A DNA stretch of 64,000 nt from Bos javanicus (GCF_032452875.1 NC_083876.1:2728001-2792000); one strand, 5' to 3'. Positions 10,916-23,272 are shown, counted from the first letter of the stretch. Made by a program: numbers and translations. Notes: generated by a model not told the origin, from the sequence alone.

Positions 10916-11846
10916 CATTTCTCACCAACTCACTTCTTTGTATTCTATTATTTTCTTATTTTCCTAAAATGCAAGTTGAAACCCAACTTTGTATAATATT
11001 ATGATCTCTCCTCAGAGGTCTAGGTTGATTAAAATTGTTATGGAAAATGTTTGTTTACTTGTAAATATAAAATCATGAATCATGCAGCCAATAAAGTCAT
11101 CTTTATTTTCTCTTTAAGAATTTTAGAATGATACAAAATTTTCTTTGTTAATCTGTGGGTTAAAACAATATCTCTTCTTAAAACACAAATATTACTCAAC
11201 TCTGAGTGATACATTTTATAGCATAAAAAATATTTTGTGAAAGATGTAAATGTTCTAAAAGCAGGAATTAGAATATAAACATGAAACCATGTCTACAGGA
11301 AAATAGAATTCAGTATTTGCACTACAGTTTGGTTAGAACAAATACATAGCACATTTTGAAATAAAACATTTCCTTTTAATTGCTGTTTAGAAACAAATAA
11401 TTTGAATAATTATATAGAGAATTTAATGTGCATGCAGATTTACATGCATTTTATGAAAGACAATAATTGCTAAATTCAAGGTCAAGAAGTTCTAACAACT
11501 GTTTATTTGCCGGAAATTAGCTTCGAGTGTACTGAAACATAGCTTGCTCACTGCTTCTGTCAATCATATCCACATGATCTTGTATTTTAGTTAATTAACA
11601 AAACGCGAAAAAGTGGTTTTGAGTAATAATTATATTTTTAAAAAAGGTGTAGAGTATAGTGGTATGATATCATAAAGTATACACATGCACTTTTTCGTCT
11701 CTATGAAAATCTACTTATATTTTCTTTATTTAAAGAATACCTTTGTTTCATTTCATTAACTATTTACTTAAATAGTTTTTTGCCAGTTTGTTTAGTGGGA
11801 AACTTAAGAATGTATATATTTATATTTGTATATAAATGTGTATATT
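10916..11846. other. AT-rich background, no gene seen
   Basis: Low-complexity AT-rich DNA without a coding frame. It ends in a tatatttatatttgtatata run next to the following BovB. Confidence 0.5.
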
Positions 11847-13228
11847 TCAGTTCAGTCTCTCAGTCTTGTGTGACTCTTTGCTACCCCATGGACTGAAGCA
11901 CACTAGGTTTCCCTGTCCATCACCAACTCCAGGAACTTGCTCAAACTCATGTCCATCAAATCAACAATGTCATCCAACCATCTCATCTTCTGTCATCCCC
12001 TTTTCCTACCTTCAATATTTCCCAGCACCAGGGTCTTTTCCAATGACTCAGTTCTTTGCATCAGGTGGCCAAATTATTGGAGTTTCAGCTTCCTTCCAAT
12101 GAATATTCAGGACTCATTTCCTTTAGGATGAACTGGTTTGATTTCCTTGCGGTCCAAGGGACTCTCGAGGGTCTTCTCCAATGCTGCTGCTGCTGCTGCT
12201 GCTAAGTCACTTCAGTCGTGTCTGACTCTGTGAGACCCCATAGACGGCAACCCACCAGGCTCCCCTGTCCCTGGGGTTCACCAAGCAAGAACAATGAAGT
12301 GGGTTGCCATTTCCTTCTCCAATGCATGAAAGTGAAAGTGAAGTCGCTCAGTCGTGTCCGACTCCTAGCGACCCCTTGGACAGCAGCCCACCAGGCCCCT
12401 CTGTCCATGGGATTTTCCAGGCAAGAGTACTGGAGTACGTTGGCATTGCTTTCTCCCGTCTTCTCCAATACCACAGTTCAAAAACATCAGTTCTTCAGCA
12501 CTCAACTTTCCTTAGAGTCCAACTCTCACATCCATACATGACTACTGGAAAAATCATAGCTTTGACTACACAGATCTTTGCTAGCAAAGTAATGTCTGTG
12601 CTTTTCAATATGCTGTCTAGTTTGGTCATAGCTTTTCTTCAAAGGAGCATGTTTCTTTTAATTTCATGGGTGCAGTCACCATCTGCAGTGATTTTGGAGC
12701 CAAGAAGATAAAGTCTGTCACTGTTCTCATTGTTTCCCCATCTATTTGCCATAAGCTGATGGGACCAGATGCCATGATCTTCTTTTATTGAAAGTTTAGT
12801 TTTAAGCCCGCTTTTTCACTCTCCTCTTTCATTTTCATCAAGAGGGTCTTTAGTTCCACTTCACTTTCTGCAATAAGGGTGGTGTCATCTGTACATCTGA
12901 GGTTTTGGTATTTCTCCTGGCATATCTTGATTCCAGCTTGTGCTTCATTCAGCCCAGCATTTTGCATGATGTACTCTGTATATAAGTTAGATAAGCAGGG
13001 TGACAATACACAGCCTTGATGTACTCCTTTCCCAATATGGAACCAGCTCGTTGTTTCATGTCCGGTTCTAACTGTTGCTTTCTGACATGTATGCAGGTTT
13101 TGTAGGAGGCAGATAAGGTGGTCTGGTATTCCCATCTCTTTAAGTATTGTCCACAGCTTGTTGTGATGCACATAGTCAAAGCCTTTAGCAGAGTCAATGA
13201 AGCAGAAGTGGATGCTTTTCTTGAATTA
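11847..13228 (-). mobile_element. BovB LINE, 5'-truncated, carrying a Bov-A2
   Basis: The tail is on the left (ttcagttcagtctctcag, revcomp of the BovB terminus) and the RT domain on the right. On the minus strand a 128-codon frame at 12785-13171 includes the HHNKLWTILKEMG, GVHQGCVLSPCLSNLYTEY and CTDDTTLIAES blocks. In that last block the YADD core has become CTDD. Truncation falls just upstream of motif A, at about 13228. A Bov-A2 sits at 12183-12457. Confidence 0.9.
12183..12457 (-). mobile_element. Bov-A2 SINE with 12-bp target duplication
   Basis: An antisense dimer with the (gct)n tail first (12183-12202), then two Bov-A units. It is flanked by a perfect direct repeat gtcttctccaat at 12171-12182 and 12458-12469, which is native BovB sequence. 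This makes it a clean endonuclease-primed insertion into an existing BovB. Confidence 0.95.
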
Positions 13229-13966
13229 TCTGGCTTTATTTGCATAGATAAATATATTTGTATACCTATTCAAATATATATAATATATACAATATATAAG
13301 TTGTTTAACCTATGCCTAGATACATATATAAATATATATATATATGTATATATAAAATATATATGTATAAAACTTTAAATTATTTATTTAATCATTTTAT
13401 TTGGAGGAAGTAGTCTTACTTTTCTATATGTCAATTTATTCTTATTTTAAAACATGCTGTAACCATGTCTGTGAAACATTGCAGCACACTGTATATAAAG
13501 TAGGAGAGATGGGGTGAGAGTTACCCTCTTATATGTAGACAAACCCCTTGTTCATGGTTTCCTGAAGCCATGGAGTTTCAAAGAAAACCTCAGGAGTGTG
13601 TGATCCCTCTGTAAGATAGCATGAACCTACAAGTCTGGGCTATTTGACATGTTCCTGTGAAAGCTGGAGAATTATCATTTTTGGAGAGTTTAATAAAGAA
13701 TGTAAATTTTTGCTCATGTATGAGGGAAACATGACTCTCCTTTATTAACCAAGAAAGCAAAATAAAATAAAATAAAAAAGATGATTTAAAAGTTTATTCC
13801 TAGATCATCATGAAAAAAGTTGACTGATACTTGGTAGTAGCAACCAAGGTCTGAGTATTTACAGACTGCAGAGTAATGTGATCATATCATCATGAACAGA
13901 AATATTATGGAAATGGGATACATATTCAGTCATGTGGAATGCAGGCTAGTACATGTATGCACATGC
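13229..13966. other. AT-rich background with TA-rich microsatellite
   Basis: TA/ATAT-rich simple sequence occupies about 13255-13380. The rest is AT-rich with no coding frame. An aaaat repeat lies at about 13757-13780. Confidence 0.6.
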
Positions 13967-14182
13967 ATGCTAAATCACTTCAGCCATATTGGACTCTTTG
14001 CAACTCTATGGACCATAGCCCACCAGGCTCCTCTGTCTGTGCAATTCTCTAGACAAGAATACTGGAATGGTTTGCCATGCCCTCCTCCAAGGGATCTTCC
14101 TGACCAGACATCATATTGGTGTCTCTTATGTCTACATGCAATGGCAGGCAGATTCTTTACCACTAGTGCCACCTCATAAGCC
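13967..14182 (-). mobile_element. Bov-tA SINE
   Basis: Minus-strand SINE. The tRNA-like head reads from the right (revcomp of ctagtgccacctcataag) with gaatctgcctgccattgcat, and the body contains ccaccaggctcctctgtct (plus orientation). It lies next to a BovB tail at 14192. Confidence 0.87.
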
Positions 14183-14191
14183 CCCAGCATG

Positions 14192-14507
14192 TGTTCAGTT
14201 CAGTTGTCATGTCCGACTCTTTGTGACCCCATGAATCGCAGCACGCCAGGCCTCCCTGTCCATCACCAACTCTCGGAGTTCACTCAGACTCATGTCCATC
14301 GAGTCAGTGATGCCATCCAGCCATCTCATCCTCTGTCGTCCCCTTCTCCACATGCCCCCAATCCCTCCCAGCATCAGAGTCTTTTCCAATGAGTCAACTC
14401 TTCGCATGAGGTGGCCAAAGTACTGGAGTTTCAGCTTCAACATCATTCCCTCCAAAGAAATCCCAGGGCTGATCTCCTTCAGAATGGACTGGTTGGATCT
14501 CCTTGCA
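14192..14507 (-). mobile_element. BovB LINE, 3' end (5'-truncated)
   Basis: Antisense copy of the last ~315 bp. The minus-strand frame at 14207-14455 reads the C-terminal blocks LKLKLQYFGHLMRRVDSLEK and GRQRMRWLDGITDSMDMSL with no stop, so it looks young. It is cut at ctccttgcagta. Confidence 0.9.
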
Positions 14508-16035
14508 GTAGGTGATATGAAATATTTGCTGAGAATATTGAGGGACTTTGAAAAATCATAGATCTGAAAATAATATTATCTGTAGACATACCGTTTTGGT
14601 CAATTTAATGCAAATTTATCATCGTAAACTTTATATTTTGAAAAAAGCGTATCTTATATACAAAATAAATATTTCTCCACGTACCTGACATATCAGGTAC
14701 ATGGAGTGAATGTGGGTTGTGTCAGGATGTGTAATATTAAAATATCTCTGTCCTCAACTATGCAGTTTGAAGAATTATTGACAGGTTAGTTAATGCTGTC
14801 ATGATAAAATTTGTATCTTAGAAAGATAGCCCTGGTAACCATTGAGAGTGAATTTATGTTGGGAAAATTGAAACAAGTAAGATTATCTAATGCTTTAGAA
14901 AAGTGATTATAAAAATCAGAACCACATCAAATGTAGTGAGTATTAAATTTAAGATTGTGTTGGGAAAATGGAGTAGATGGCATAATTGGACTTAGTAGAT
15001 AATTGTAAGAGAAAAGAGGGGTGGCAAGAAAATTTTAGTAAACCTATGTATGCAGCTTTTTACAGAAAACCTCCCTCAGAAGGAACCCCTTTGCTGGTCA
15101 ATTGAAGAAAAGCTATACTCTTAACCAGGCACCTCCAAGTTCTACTATCTCTGGCTCTAGCACAGTGTTCAGATCTCTTAATCACCCTATACTTTCCCTA
15201 ACCTGTTGGTTCTAGGTGTAGGTCAAAAAAGTAGAAATGAAGAATAAGTAACTAGATCTCCTCCCTATCTTCCCCTTCAGTAATCTCCTGAACAAACCAT
15301 GTGAACAAGATAATATCTAGAGGAAAATCACAAGGAGTCGACAAGCCTACCAGTAGTTCAGAATGGTAAGAGCTCTGATCCCCCATCTCTGTTATTAACT
15401 GAGATTGCTTTCATTTTTCCTTTTAAAAACTTTCATGATTGAGAAGAATCTTTGGAATTGATTTCTGGGGGACACTGAGTCCACCATTTTCCCAGATTGC
15501 CAACATTCTGATTAAAAGCAACTTTCCTATCTCCTGGTATTTGCCTCTATCTTGAGTATTACTTTCTGAGCAGTAAGCAACTGGACTTGAGCTAGGTCAA
15601 ATAAAAATGCAAGGTTAGATATTTTGGTATAATTCATTTAAGTAGCAAGAAAGAAGAAAATTTCAGAAGGAAGGAATAATGAGTTTCATTTGGTCTTTGC
15701 TGAGTTTTATATATATGATGTAGTATTTGATATCATTAGAAACACTAAGTAGAGAAAACAAACAAACAAAAAATCTGCTTTTTTTACTTTTGCTTGTTTT
15801 GAAAATTTTATCACCATGACCACTACCTGTTTCATAACTCCTCTTATGGTTTATTGTTCTGCCCCAATTGTCAAGAAAACTTCCCAATAGTACATAAACA
15901 AAACACACGTTATCTTGTTTTTAGGGGGTTCATCAATTATTTTCTCACAAACTTCTACATAACTGGCCCGTGTTTCATACCTTAATTTTAGTTCTTAAAT
16001 TTTGACTTGGATAAGGTGATTTCTTAGAAAAATCA
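14508..16035. other. Background with one hairpin, no gene seen
   Basis: No coding frame or repeat family recognised over ~1.5 kb. The one structured item is the inverted repeat at 14675-14706, listed separately. Confidence 0.5.
14675..14706. repeat. Short inverted repeat (hairpin)
   Basis: Arms ctccacgtacctga and tcaggtacatggag pair over 14 bases with a single G-T wobble or mismatch around a 4-base loop. The surroundings are AT-rich and non-coding. It could be a DNA-transposon end, a weak structured-RNA remnant or chance. Confidence 0.6.
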
Positions 16036-16407
16036 AAATTGGTGCTGTTGAACTGTGATGTTGCAGAAGACTCTTGAGAGTCCTTTGGACTGCAAGGAGA
16101 TTAAACCAGTCCATCCTAAAGGAAATGAGTCTTAACTATATTGGAAGGGCTGATGCTGAAGCTGAAATTCCAATACTATGGTCAACTAATACAAAGAACT
16201 AACCCCATGGAAAATATCCTGATGCTGGGAAAGATTGAAGGTGGGAGGAGATGGGGAGGACAGAGGATGAGATGGTTGGATGGCATCACGGACTCGATGG
16301 ACATGAGTTTGAGCAAACTTCAGGAGTTGGTAAAGGACAGGGAAGCCTGGCATGCTGCAGTCCATGGGGTCCCAAAGAGTTGGACACAATTGAGCTACTG
16401 AACTGAA
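16036..16407 (+). mobile_element. BovB LINE, 3' end (5'-truncated)
   Basis: From the block gctgttgaactgtgatgttg to the tail ttgagctactgaactgaagg. The frame at 16141-16401 retains GGQRMRWLDGITDSMDMSLS. The divergence (attaaaccagtccatccta) fits an older BovB sub-type. Confidence 0.88.
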
Positions 16408-16615
16408 GGTGGCTTCTACAGCTACTTAGGTTGCTTAAACTATTTATTCTGTATCCTCAATATTCACTATGCTTTCATCTCCCAGAAAGCACTACTCACT
16501 TTAAAAATCAAGCTTATTTGTTACATTATCAGCATGAGATCTTCTTAACCTCTACTTCATGTGTGAAGTAAGAGACTCAATATTAGAGAAGCTTGTTAAA
16601 GACAGGTCTTGCAGT

Positions 16616-17236
16616 TGCTGTTCAGTCACTCAGTAGTGTCAGACTCCTTGTAACACCATGAACTTCAGCACACCAGACTTCCCTGTCCTTCACTATCTCC
16701 CAGAGTTTGTTCAAATTCATGCCCATCGAGTCAGTGATGCCATCCAATCATCTCATCATCTGTCATCCTCTACTCCTCCTGCCTTAAATCTGTTCCATAA
16801 TCAGGGTCTTTTCCAAGGAGTTGACTCTTTGTATGAAGTGGCCAAAGTATTGAAGCTTTAGCTTCGGCATCAGTCCTTCCAATGAACATTCAGTGTTTTC
16901 CTTTAGGATTGACTGGTTTGATCTTGCAATCCAAAGGACTCTCAAGAGTCTTCTCCAACACCACAGTTTAAAATCAATTCTTCAGCACTCAGCTTTCCTT
17001 TTGGATCCCACTCTCACATCCACACATGATCACTGGAAAAAAATATAGCTTTGACCTTTGTCTGGAAAGTAATGTCTCTGCTTTTTAATATGCTGTCCAG
17101 ATTTGTCATAAGATTTTCTTCCAAGGAACATGCATCTTTTAATTTTGAGGCTGCAGTCACTATCCACAGTGATTCTGGAGCCCAAGAAAATGAAACCTGT
17201 CACTGTTTCATCTTTTTCCCTATCTATTTGCTATGA
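16616..17236 (-). mobile_element. BovB LINE, old copy, 3' part (left of young insertion)
   Basis: Antisense BovB from its tail (ttgctgttcagtcactcag) to the region after motif C. It stops at atttgctatga (17226-17236), where a young BovB has inserted, and resumes at 18774. It is part of an element with an inverted 5' segment. Confidence 0.88.
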
Positions 17237-18762
17237 CCTAGAGCCAAACATCCTGGAATGTGAAGTCAAGTGGGCCTTAGAAAGCATCACTACGAACAAA
17301 GCTAGTGGAGGTGATGGAATTCCAGTTGAGCTATTCCAAATCCTGAAAGATGATGCTGTGAAAGTGCTGCACTCAATATGCCAGCAAATTTGGAAAACTC
17401 AGCAGTGGCCACAGGACTGGAAAAGGTCAGTTTTCATTCCAATCCCAAAGAAAGGCAATGCCAAACTACCCCACAATTGCACTCATCTCACATGCTAGTA
17501 AAGTAATGCTCAAAATTCTCCAAGCCAGACTTCAGCAATATGTGAACCGTGAACTTCCTGATATTTAAGCTGGTTTTAGAAAAGGCAGAGGAACCAGAGA
17601 TCAAATTGCCAACATCCGCTGGATCATGGGAAGAGCAAGAGAGTTCCAGAAAAGCATCTATTTCTGCTTTATTGACTATACCAAAGACTTTGACTGTGTG
17701 GATCACAATAAACTGTGGAAAATTCTGAAAGAGATGGGAATACCAGACCACCTGATCTGCCTCTTGAGAAATTTGTATGCAAGTCAGGAAGCAATAGTCA
17801 GAACTGGACATGGAAAAACAGACTGGTTCCAAATAGGAAAAGGAGTATGTCAGGGCTGTATATTGTCACCCTGTTTATTTAACTTTTATGCAGAGTACAT
17901 CATGAGAAATGGTGGACTGGAAGAAACACAAGCTGGAATCAAGATTGCCGGGAGAAATATCAATAACCTCAGCTATGCAGATGACACCACCCTTATGGCA
18001 GAAAGTAAAGAGGAACTCAAAAGCCTCTTGATGAAAGTGAAAGTGGAGAGTGAAAAAGTTGGCTTAAAGCTCAACATTCAGAAAACGAAGATCATGGCAT
18101 CCAGTCCCACCCCTTCATGGGCAATAGATGGAGAAACAGTGGAAACAATGCCAGACTTTATTTTTCTGGGCTCAAAATCACTACAGATGGTGACTTCAGC
18201 CATGAAATTAAAAGACACTTAATCCTTGGAAGGAAAGTTATGAGCAACCTAGATAGCATATTCAAAAGCAGAGACATTACTTTGCCAACAAAGGTTCATC
18301 TAGTCATGGCTATGGTTTTTCCTGTGGTCATGTATGGATGTGAGAGTTGGACTGTGAAGAAGGCTGAGCGCCAAAGAATTGATGCTTTTGAACTGTGGTG
18401 TTGGAGAAGACTCTTGAGAGTGCCTTGGACTGCACGGAAACCCAACCAGCCCATTCTGAAGGAGATCAGCCTTGGGATTTCTTTGGAAGGAATGATGCTA
18501 AAGCTGAAACTCCAGTACTTTGGCCACCTCATGCGAAGAGTTGACTTATTGGAAAAGACTCTGATGCTGGGAGGGATTGGGGGCATGTGGAGAAGGGGAC
18601 GACAGAGGATGAAATGGCTGGATGGCATCACTGACTCTATGAACGTGAGTCTGAGTGAACTCCGGGAGTTGGTGATGGACAGGGAGGCCTGGCGTGCTGT
18701 GATTCATGGGGTCGCAAATAGTCGGACATGACTGAGTGACTGATCTGATCTGATCTGATCTG
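17237..18762 (+). mobile_element. BovB LINE, young copy with 11-bp target duplication
   Basis: Begins with cctagagccaaacatcctgg in the linker before the RT and ends in a (gatct)n tail. It is flanked by a perfect direct repeat atttgctatga at 17226-17236 and 18763-18773. Coding sequence is long but broken. A ~10-base loss near 17465 shifts the frame, and CAA has become TAA near 17567. The 17626-18222 frame then carries FIDYTKDFD, GVCQGCILSPCLFNFY and YADDTTLM. A one-base loss near 18172 shifts into the C-terminal frame at 18117-18731. It keeps the five-A run at about 18054 that three other copies have lost. Low divergence, an intact target duplication and nesting all mark it as recent. Confidence 0.93.
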
Positions 18763-18773
18763 ATTTGCTATGA

Positions 18774-19362
18774 AGAGATGGGACCAAATGCCATGATTTA
18801 GTTTAGTTTTTATTTATTTATTTTTTTATTTTGAGTTCTAAGTTAGCTTTTTCACTCTCCTATTTCACCTTCATCAAGAGGCTCTTAAGTTTCTCTTTAT
18901 GCCATAAGGGTGGTGTCCTTTGCATATTTGAGGTTATTGATATTTCTCCCAATAATCTTGATTCCAGCTTGAGTTTCATCCAGCCTGGCATTTCGCATGA
19001 TGCATTGTGCAATATAAATTAAATAAGCAGGGTGACAATATACAGACTTGTACTCCTTTCTCAATTTTGAACCTGTCTGTTGTTCCATGTCCAGTTTTAA
19101 CTATTGCTTCTTGACCTGCACACAGGTTTCTCAGTAGGCAGAAAATGTGGTCTGCTAGTCCCATCTCTTTAAGTATTTTCCACAGTTTGTTGTGACCTAA
19201 CAGTCAAAGGCTTTAGCCTAATCAATGAAACAGTGTAAATGTTTTTCTGGAACCTCCTTTGTTTTCTATGATCCAACGAATGTTGGCAATTTGATCTCTG
19301 GTTCCTCTACTTTTTCTAAATCCAGCTTGTATATCTGGAAATTATTAGTTCATGTACTGTTG
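18774..19362 (-). mobile_element. BovB LINE, old copy, RT part (right of young insertion)
   Basis: Antisense continuation of 16616-17236. It covers the YADD block (antisense of cctcaaatatgcaaaggac, YAKD), motif B and the start of the RT, ending at about 19362 (revcomp of cagtacatgaactaataa). An A/T-rich insertion, tttatttatttatttt, lies near 18808-18825. Confidence 0.85.
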
Positions 19363-20075
19363 AGTTACAGGCAAGTTTGGCCTTGGAGTATGAAATGAAA
19401 CAGAGGAGAAACTAATAGTTTTTCAGGACAACACACTGCTCATAGCAAACACTCACTTCCAACAACACAAAAGACCAATATACACATGGACATTACCAGA
19501 TGATCAATACCAAACTCATATTCATTATATTCTTTGAGGCTGATGATAGAGAAGCTCTATACAATCAGCAGTAACAAAACCAAGAGCTCACTGTGGCTCA
19601 GATCATGAACTCCTTATTTCAAAATTCAGACTGAAATTGAAGAAAGTATGGAAAACTACCAGTCCATTCATGTATAACCTAAATCATATCCATTATTATT
19701 ATACAGTGTAAGTGACAAATAGATTCAAAGGATTAGATCTTATACACAGAGTGCCAGAAGAACTGTGAATGGAGGTTCATAACTTTGTACAGGAGCTATC
19801 AATCAAAGCCATCCCCAAGAAAAAGAAATGCAAAAAGGTTTGTCTGAGGAGGCCTTACAAGTAACTGAGAAAAGAAGGGTAGCAAAAGGCAAGGGAGAAA
19901 AGGAAAGACATACCCATCTGAATGCAGGGTTCCAAAGAATAGCAAGGAGAGATAGAGAAGTTTTTAAAGTGCCACACTCAATATGCCAACAATATTGGAA
20001 AACTCAACAGTGACCACAGGACTGGAAAATATCATTTTTCATTTCAATACCAATTAAAGGGCAATGCCAAAGACT
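19363..20075 (+). mobile_element. BovB LINE, inverted 5' segment of the old copy
   Basis: The sequence switches strand here. It runs plus from the end of the endonuclease domain (gttacaggcaagtttggcct), through the linker, to aagggcaatgccaaag at about 20072. There is an internal loss between about 19960 and 19966 that joins the linker to gtgccacactcaatatgcc. In family order this segment ends a few tens of bases before the point where the antisense half (ending at 19362) begins. The two are complementary parts of one element in opposite orientations. That is the arrangement produced by twin priming. Confidence 0.83.
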
Positions 20076-20289
20076 GGCATAAAACAGCAGATTTCCTGAC
20101 CAGTACATTAATATGACTTTCACTGCATTGTACCTATTCTCAGTTGTAATAGTTATTACTCCTAACATTTTATTATATTTTCTCTTTGAAGCTGAATAAT
20201 AGTAATCATGAAACTCCCCAGTTATAAAAAATGAGAACCCTTCTCATTTGAGTTGATATTTATGTCATGGTCTTCCCATTAAATATAGT

Positions 20290-20440
20290 AAGTTTGGGGC
20301 TGGTGCTCTGGGACAACCCAGAGGAATGGTACGGGGAGGGAGGAGGAAGGAGGGTTCAGGATGGGGAACACGTGTATACCTGTGACAGATTCATGTTGAT
20401 ATATGGCATAACAAATACAATATTGTAAAGTTAAAAAAAA
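20290..20440 (+). mobile_element. L1 (bovine type), 3' end only
   Basis: Starts about gctggtgctctgggacaacc and ends in aaatacaatattgtaaagtt plus an A-rich tail. It is the terminal ~150 bp of the same L1 3' UTR seen at 10598 and 63862. Confidence 0.85.
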
Positions 20441-20458
20441 AGAAAATATAAACAAACT

Positions 20459-20506
20459 TAATATATATATATATTATATATATATATAATATATATATAT
20501 ATATTT
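20459..20506. repeat. (TA)n microsatellite
   Basis: Alternating TA runs, interrupted twice, directly after the L1 A-tail. This is likely a length-variable simple repeat. Confidence 0.9.
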
Positions 20507-22645
20507 AAGCCATCTTTATGATAGATTTTCAAAGCTGGCTAGAAAGGACACACATCACTTTAGTTGCTATAATGACCTTGATAATTTCTCATATCCCATA
20601 CCTAAAAAGAAAGTAAGAGATGAAACAGTCACCTTGTAATTTCCAATCAACCATTATACCTCATCAACATATATGGTAAGAATATGAGAATGTTAAAAGC
20701 AAAAACAAATTTAAACAATTACAAATTCATCTACATTTTTGGGAGGGGCAGGGAGCTTCAGAGTAATAATCATATCTATGTAGTACTGAGCCTAAGACTA
20801 TCTCGAATATCTTAAATGAATAATTTTAAGACAAACTGATGAAAAAAGAGAAGAATGAAAGATAAAATTATAACCTCATTCAAAAATACTGGATTGGCTC
20901 ATAAAGCTAAGTAATGTTATAAATGTGATTCAATGAATAGCATATACTACATTGTGAATTCTGGTATGCTTACGTCAAGTTAATGCCCAGTAATTCAATT
21001 AAATGAATACAATTTAAAAGGAGAGATTCCTTTAATAATATAACAGTGCAGTTTCTCATTAAATATATGACAGTATTTATGGTCATTTATTCAAACCTCT
21101 ACTAACTTCAGTGGATGTTGCTTTATGAATTTTGCAATAAGAAGCAAACATAAGTTCAGTGAAGCATCTATTTCTTTACCAATTGCAGATAATAAAATAC
21201 TTTACAGTAAGTAATCATTTGTATGAGATTAAAATTGTCCTTCATAAAGTACTGGAGCTTTATATTTTTATTATTTGCATCCATCTTTATGGTATGCAAA
21301 TACAATCATTATATCATTTATTGAAGTGTTTAGCATGTCCCTACACCTTCTAAATTGGTGACAATGAACTGTGATAGCATGCAATATTAATATGGAATGC
21401 CACACAATTGCTCACATAATATAACTTTCCTATTAGAGGATTTAAAACCTCAATCTTGCTGCTGCAAATCTCTCCTCAGTTGGGCACAGAAGCAGAAATG
21501 TGAGATACTAAGCGGTCTCTCTCATTAGAAAATAACCTTTCTCTCTAAGGATCAGAATGATAATATTGTTTGACAAAACAATATTTGTAGATTCAGAAGA
21601 CAAAATATTAACCTCAGTTAAATCTAACTATTGCTTTACAGTTTATGAAATTTAGGAAAAGGACAAGATCATCCCTTGAGTAATAAGAGAAGCTCCCAAT
21701 CTATCTTCTGATTATATATATATTATAATATATAATATAATATATATAATATAATATATATATAATTTCTCTTTCAATATTATTTAGTATATTTAGTAAA
21801 AGAAAGAAAATTCATGGAAGATGAATGATCTTGGTCCTATAAACTGTCTTATGACAAGAATAATGGGAGGCGGGGATGAAGCTGTAATAAGGGGACTGTA
21901 TGGGTGCTGGCCACCTCCTGGTGGGTGCAATGCATGGAGGAGATGTCCTCCACACAGGGGCGATGACTGGGGCTCTGAAGGGGCTGAGAGTCTGCTTATG
22001 GTCACCCTGCCCCCGCAAAATGTTGTTCTGAACTCAAGCCCTCGGAGACGGGGGAAATGTTTGAATCCCTGAAGGATGACTGAATTTAGGTTTAGATATC
22101 AATTCTATAAAAAGAAAACAAACAAAAAAAAATGACTGATTTTACCTCTGGGACAGTATGTTTTGTATCTACATTGAGCAGAATGGGGTTAGTGACTGTA
22201 GCTGTTATACAAAAATGAAAGCTAAACTTCTGCAAATCTTAGTTTGTGTTTGTTAGAAGGGGAGTGTTTCCTGCCACCCTGTGTGTTCCTGCCTCAGAGT
22301 TCCAGGGGCTGCTGTGAGCAGTTCAGGGCTCACTACCACTCACGCTTCCTTCCTCCAAGCCTTTCCCACTACCCTCCTTAAAAACCAGATGTGGCCATGA
22401 GATATCTTTGGCCAGCCAAGCACCAAGGGTGAGGACAGTGATATGGATCATTTACAGGCAGAAGCTTGTAATTATCAGGCCAAGATTTTCCTGTATGGTC
22501 AGATTAAAGGACCATTGTGAAACATTTACACATGTGACAGCACCTCCAAGCATCATTTGAAACCACCTGGAATTCCTGTGAGTGAGGGCTCAGCCTTTGC
22601 TGGTTTAAGCCCTGAGGCTGTGGACTGTTACTGAACCATCACTTC
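20507..22645. other. Background; AT microsatellite and a local GC-richer block
   Basis: No supported gene. About 21707-21772 is a (TA)n/(TAA)n-like simple repeat. About 21838-22072 is noticeably GC-richer than its surroundings, with an open frame at 21821-22072 whose composition (Gly, Pro, Arg, Trp) looks like GC-rich chance coding. A further mid-GC stretch at 22255-22640 was not recognised. Confidence 0.45.
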
Positions 22646-22649
22646 TTGT

Positions 22650-23258
22650 TGTGGTTCAGTTTCTCAGTCATGTCCTGACTCTTGGCAACCACATGGGCTG
22701 CAGCACACCAGCCTTCCCTGTCCTTCCCTATTTCCCAGAGATTGTTCAAACTCATATTCATTGAGTCGGTGATGCCACCAAAGCATCTTATCCTCCATTG
22801 CCCCCTTCTCCTCCTGCCTTCAATCTTTTCTGGCATCAAAGTCTTTTCTAATGAATCAGCCCTTCACGTCAGGTGGCCAAAGTACTAAAGCTTCAGCATC
22901 AGTCCTTCCAATTAGTATTTGGGGTTGATTTCCTTTAGGATTTGGTTTGATCTCTTTGCAATCCAAGGGACTCTCAAGAGTCATCTCCAACACCACAGTT
23001 CAAAAGCTTCAATTCTTCAATGCTCAGCTATCTTTATGGTCCAACTATTACATACATACATAATTACTGGAAAACCCATACCTTTGACTATACAGACCTT
23101 TGCTGGCAAAGTGATGATTCTACTTTTTAATATACTATCTAGGTTTGTTATAGTTTTTCTTCCCAGGAGCAAGTGTCTTTTAATTTCATTACTGCAGTCA
23201 TTGTCTGCAGTTATTTTTGCACCCAAGAAAATAAAATCCATCACTATTTTCACTCATG
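22650..23258 (-). mobile_element. BovB LINE, 3' part (5'-truncated)
   Basis: Antisense, from the tail (gtggttcagtttctcag) to the region after motif C (revcomp of tgattttattttcttgggtg). The minus-strand frame at 23017-23253 reads DFIFLGAKITADNDCSNEIK, a typical C-terminal block. Moderately diverged. Confidence 0.9.
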
Positions 23259-23272
23259 TAGCATAACTTAGT

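Noticed and set aside
21821..22072. 83-codon frame in the GC-richer patch as a small gene
   Set aside because: No domain, skewed composition, and stop-poor GC sequence gives such frames by chance.
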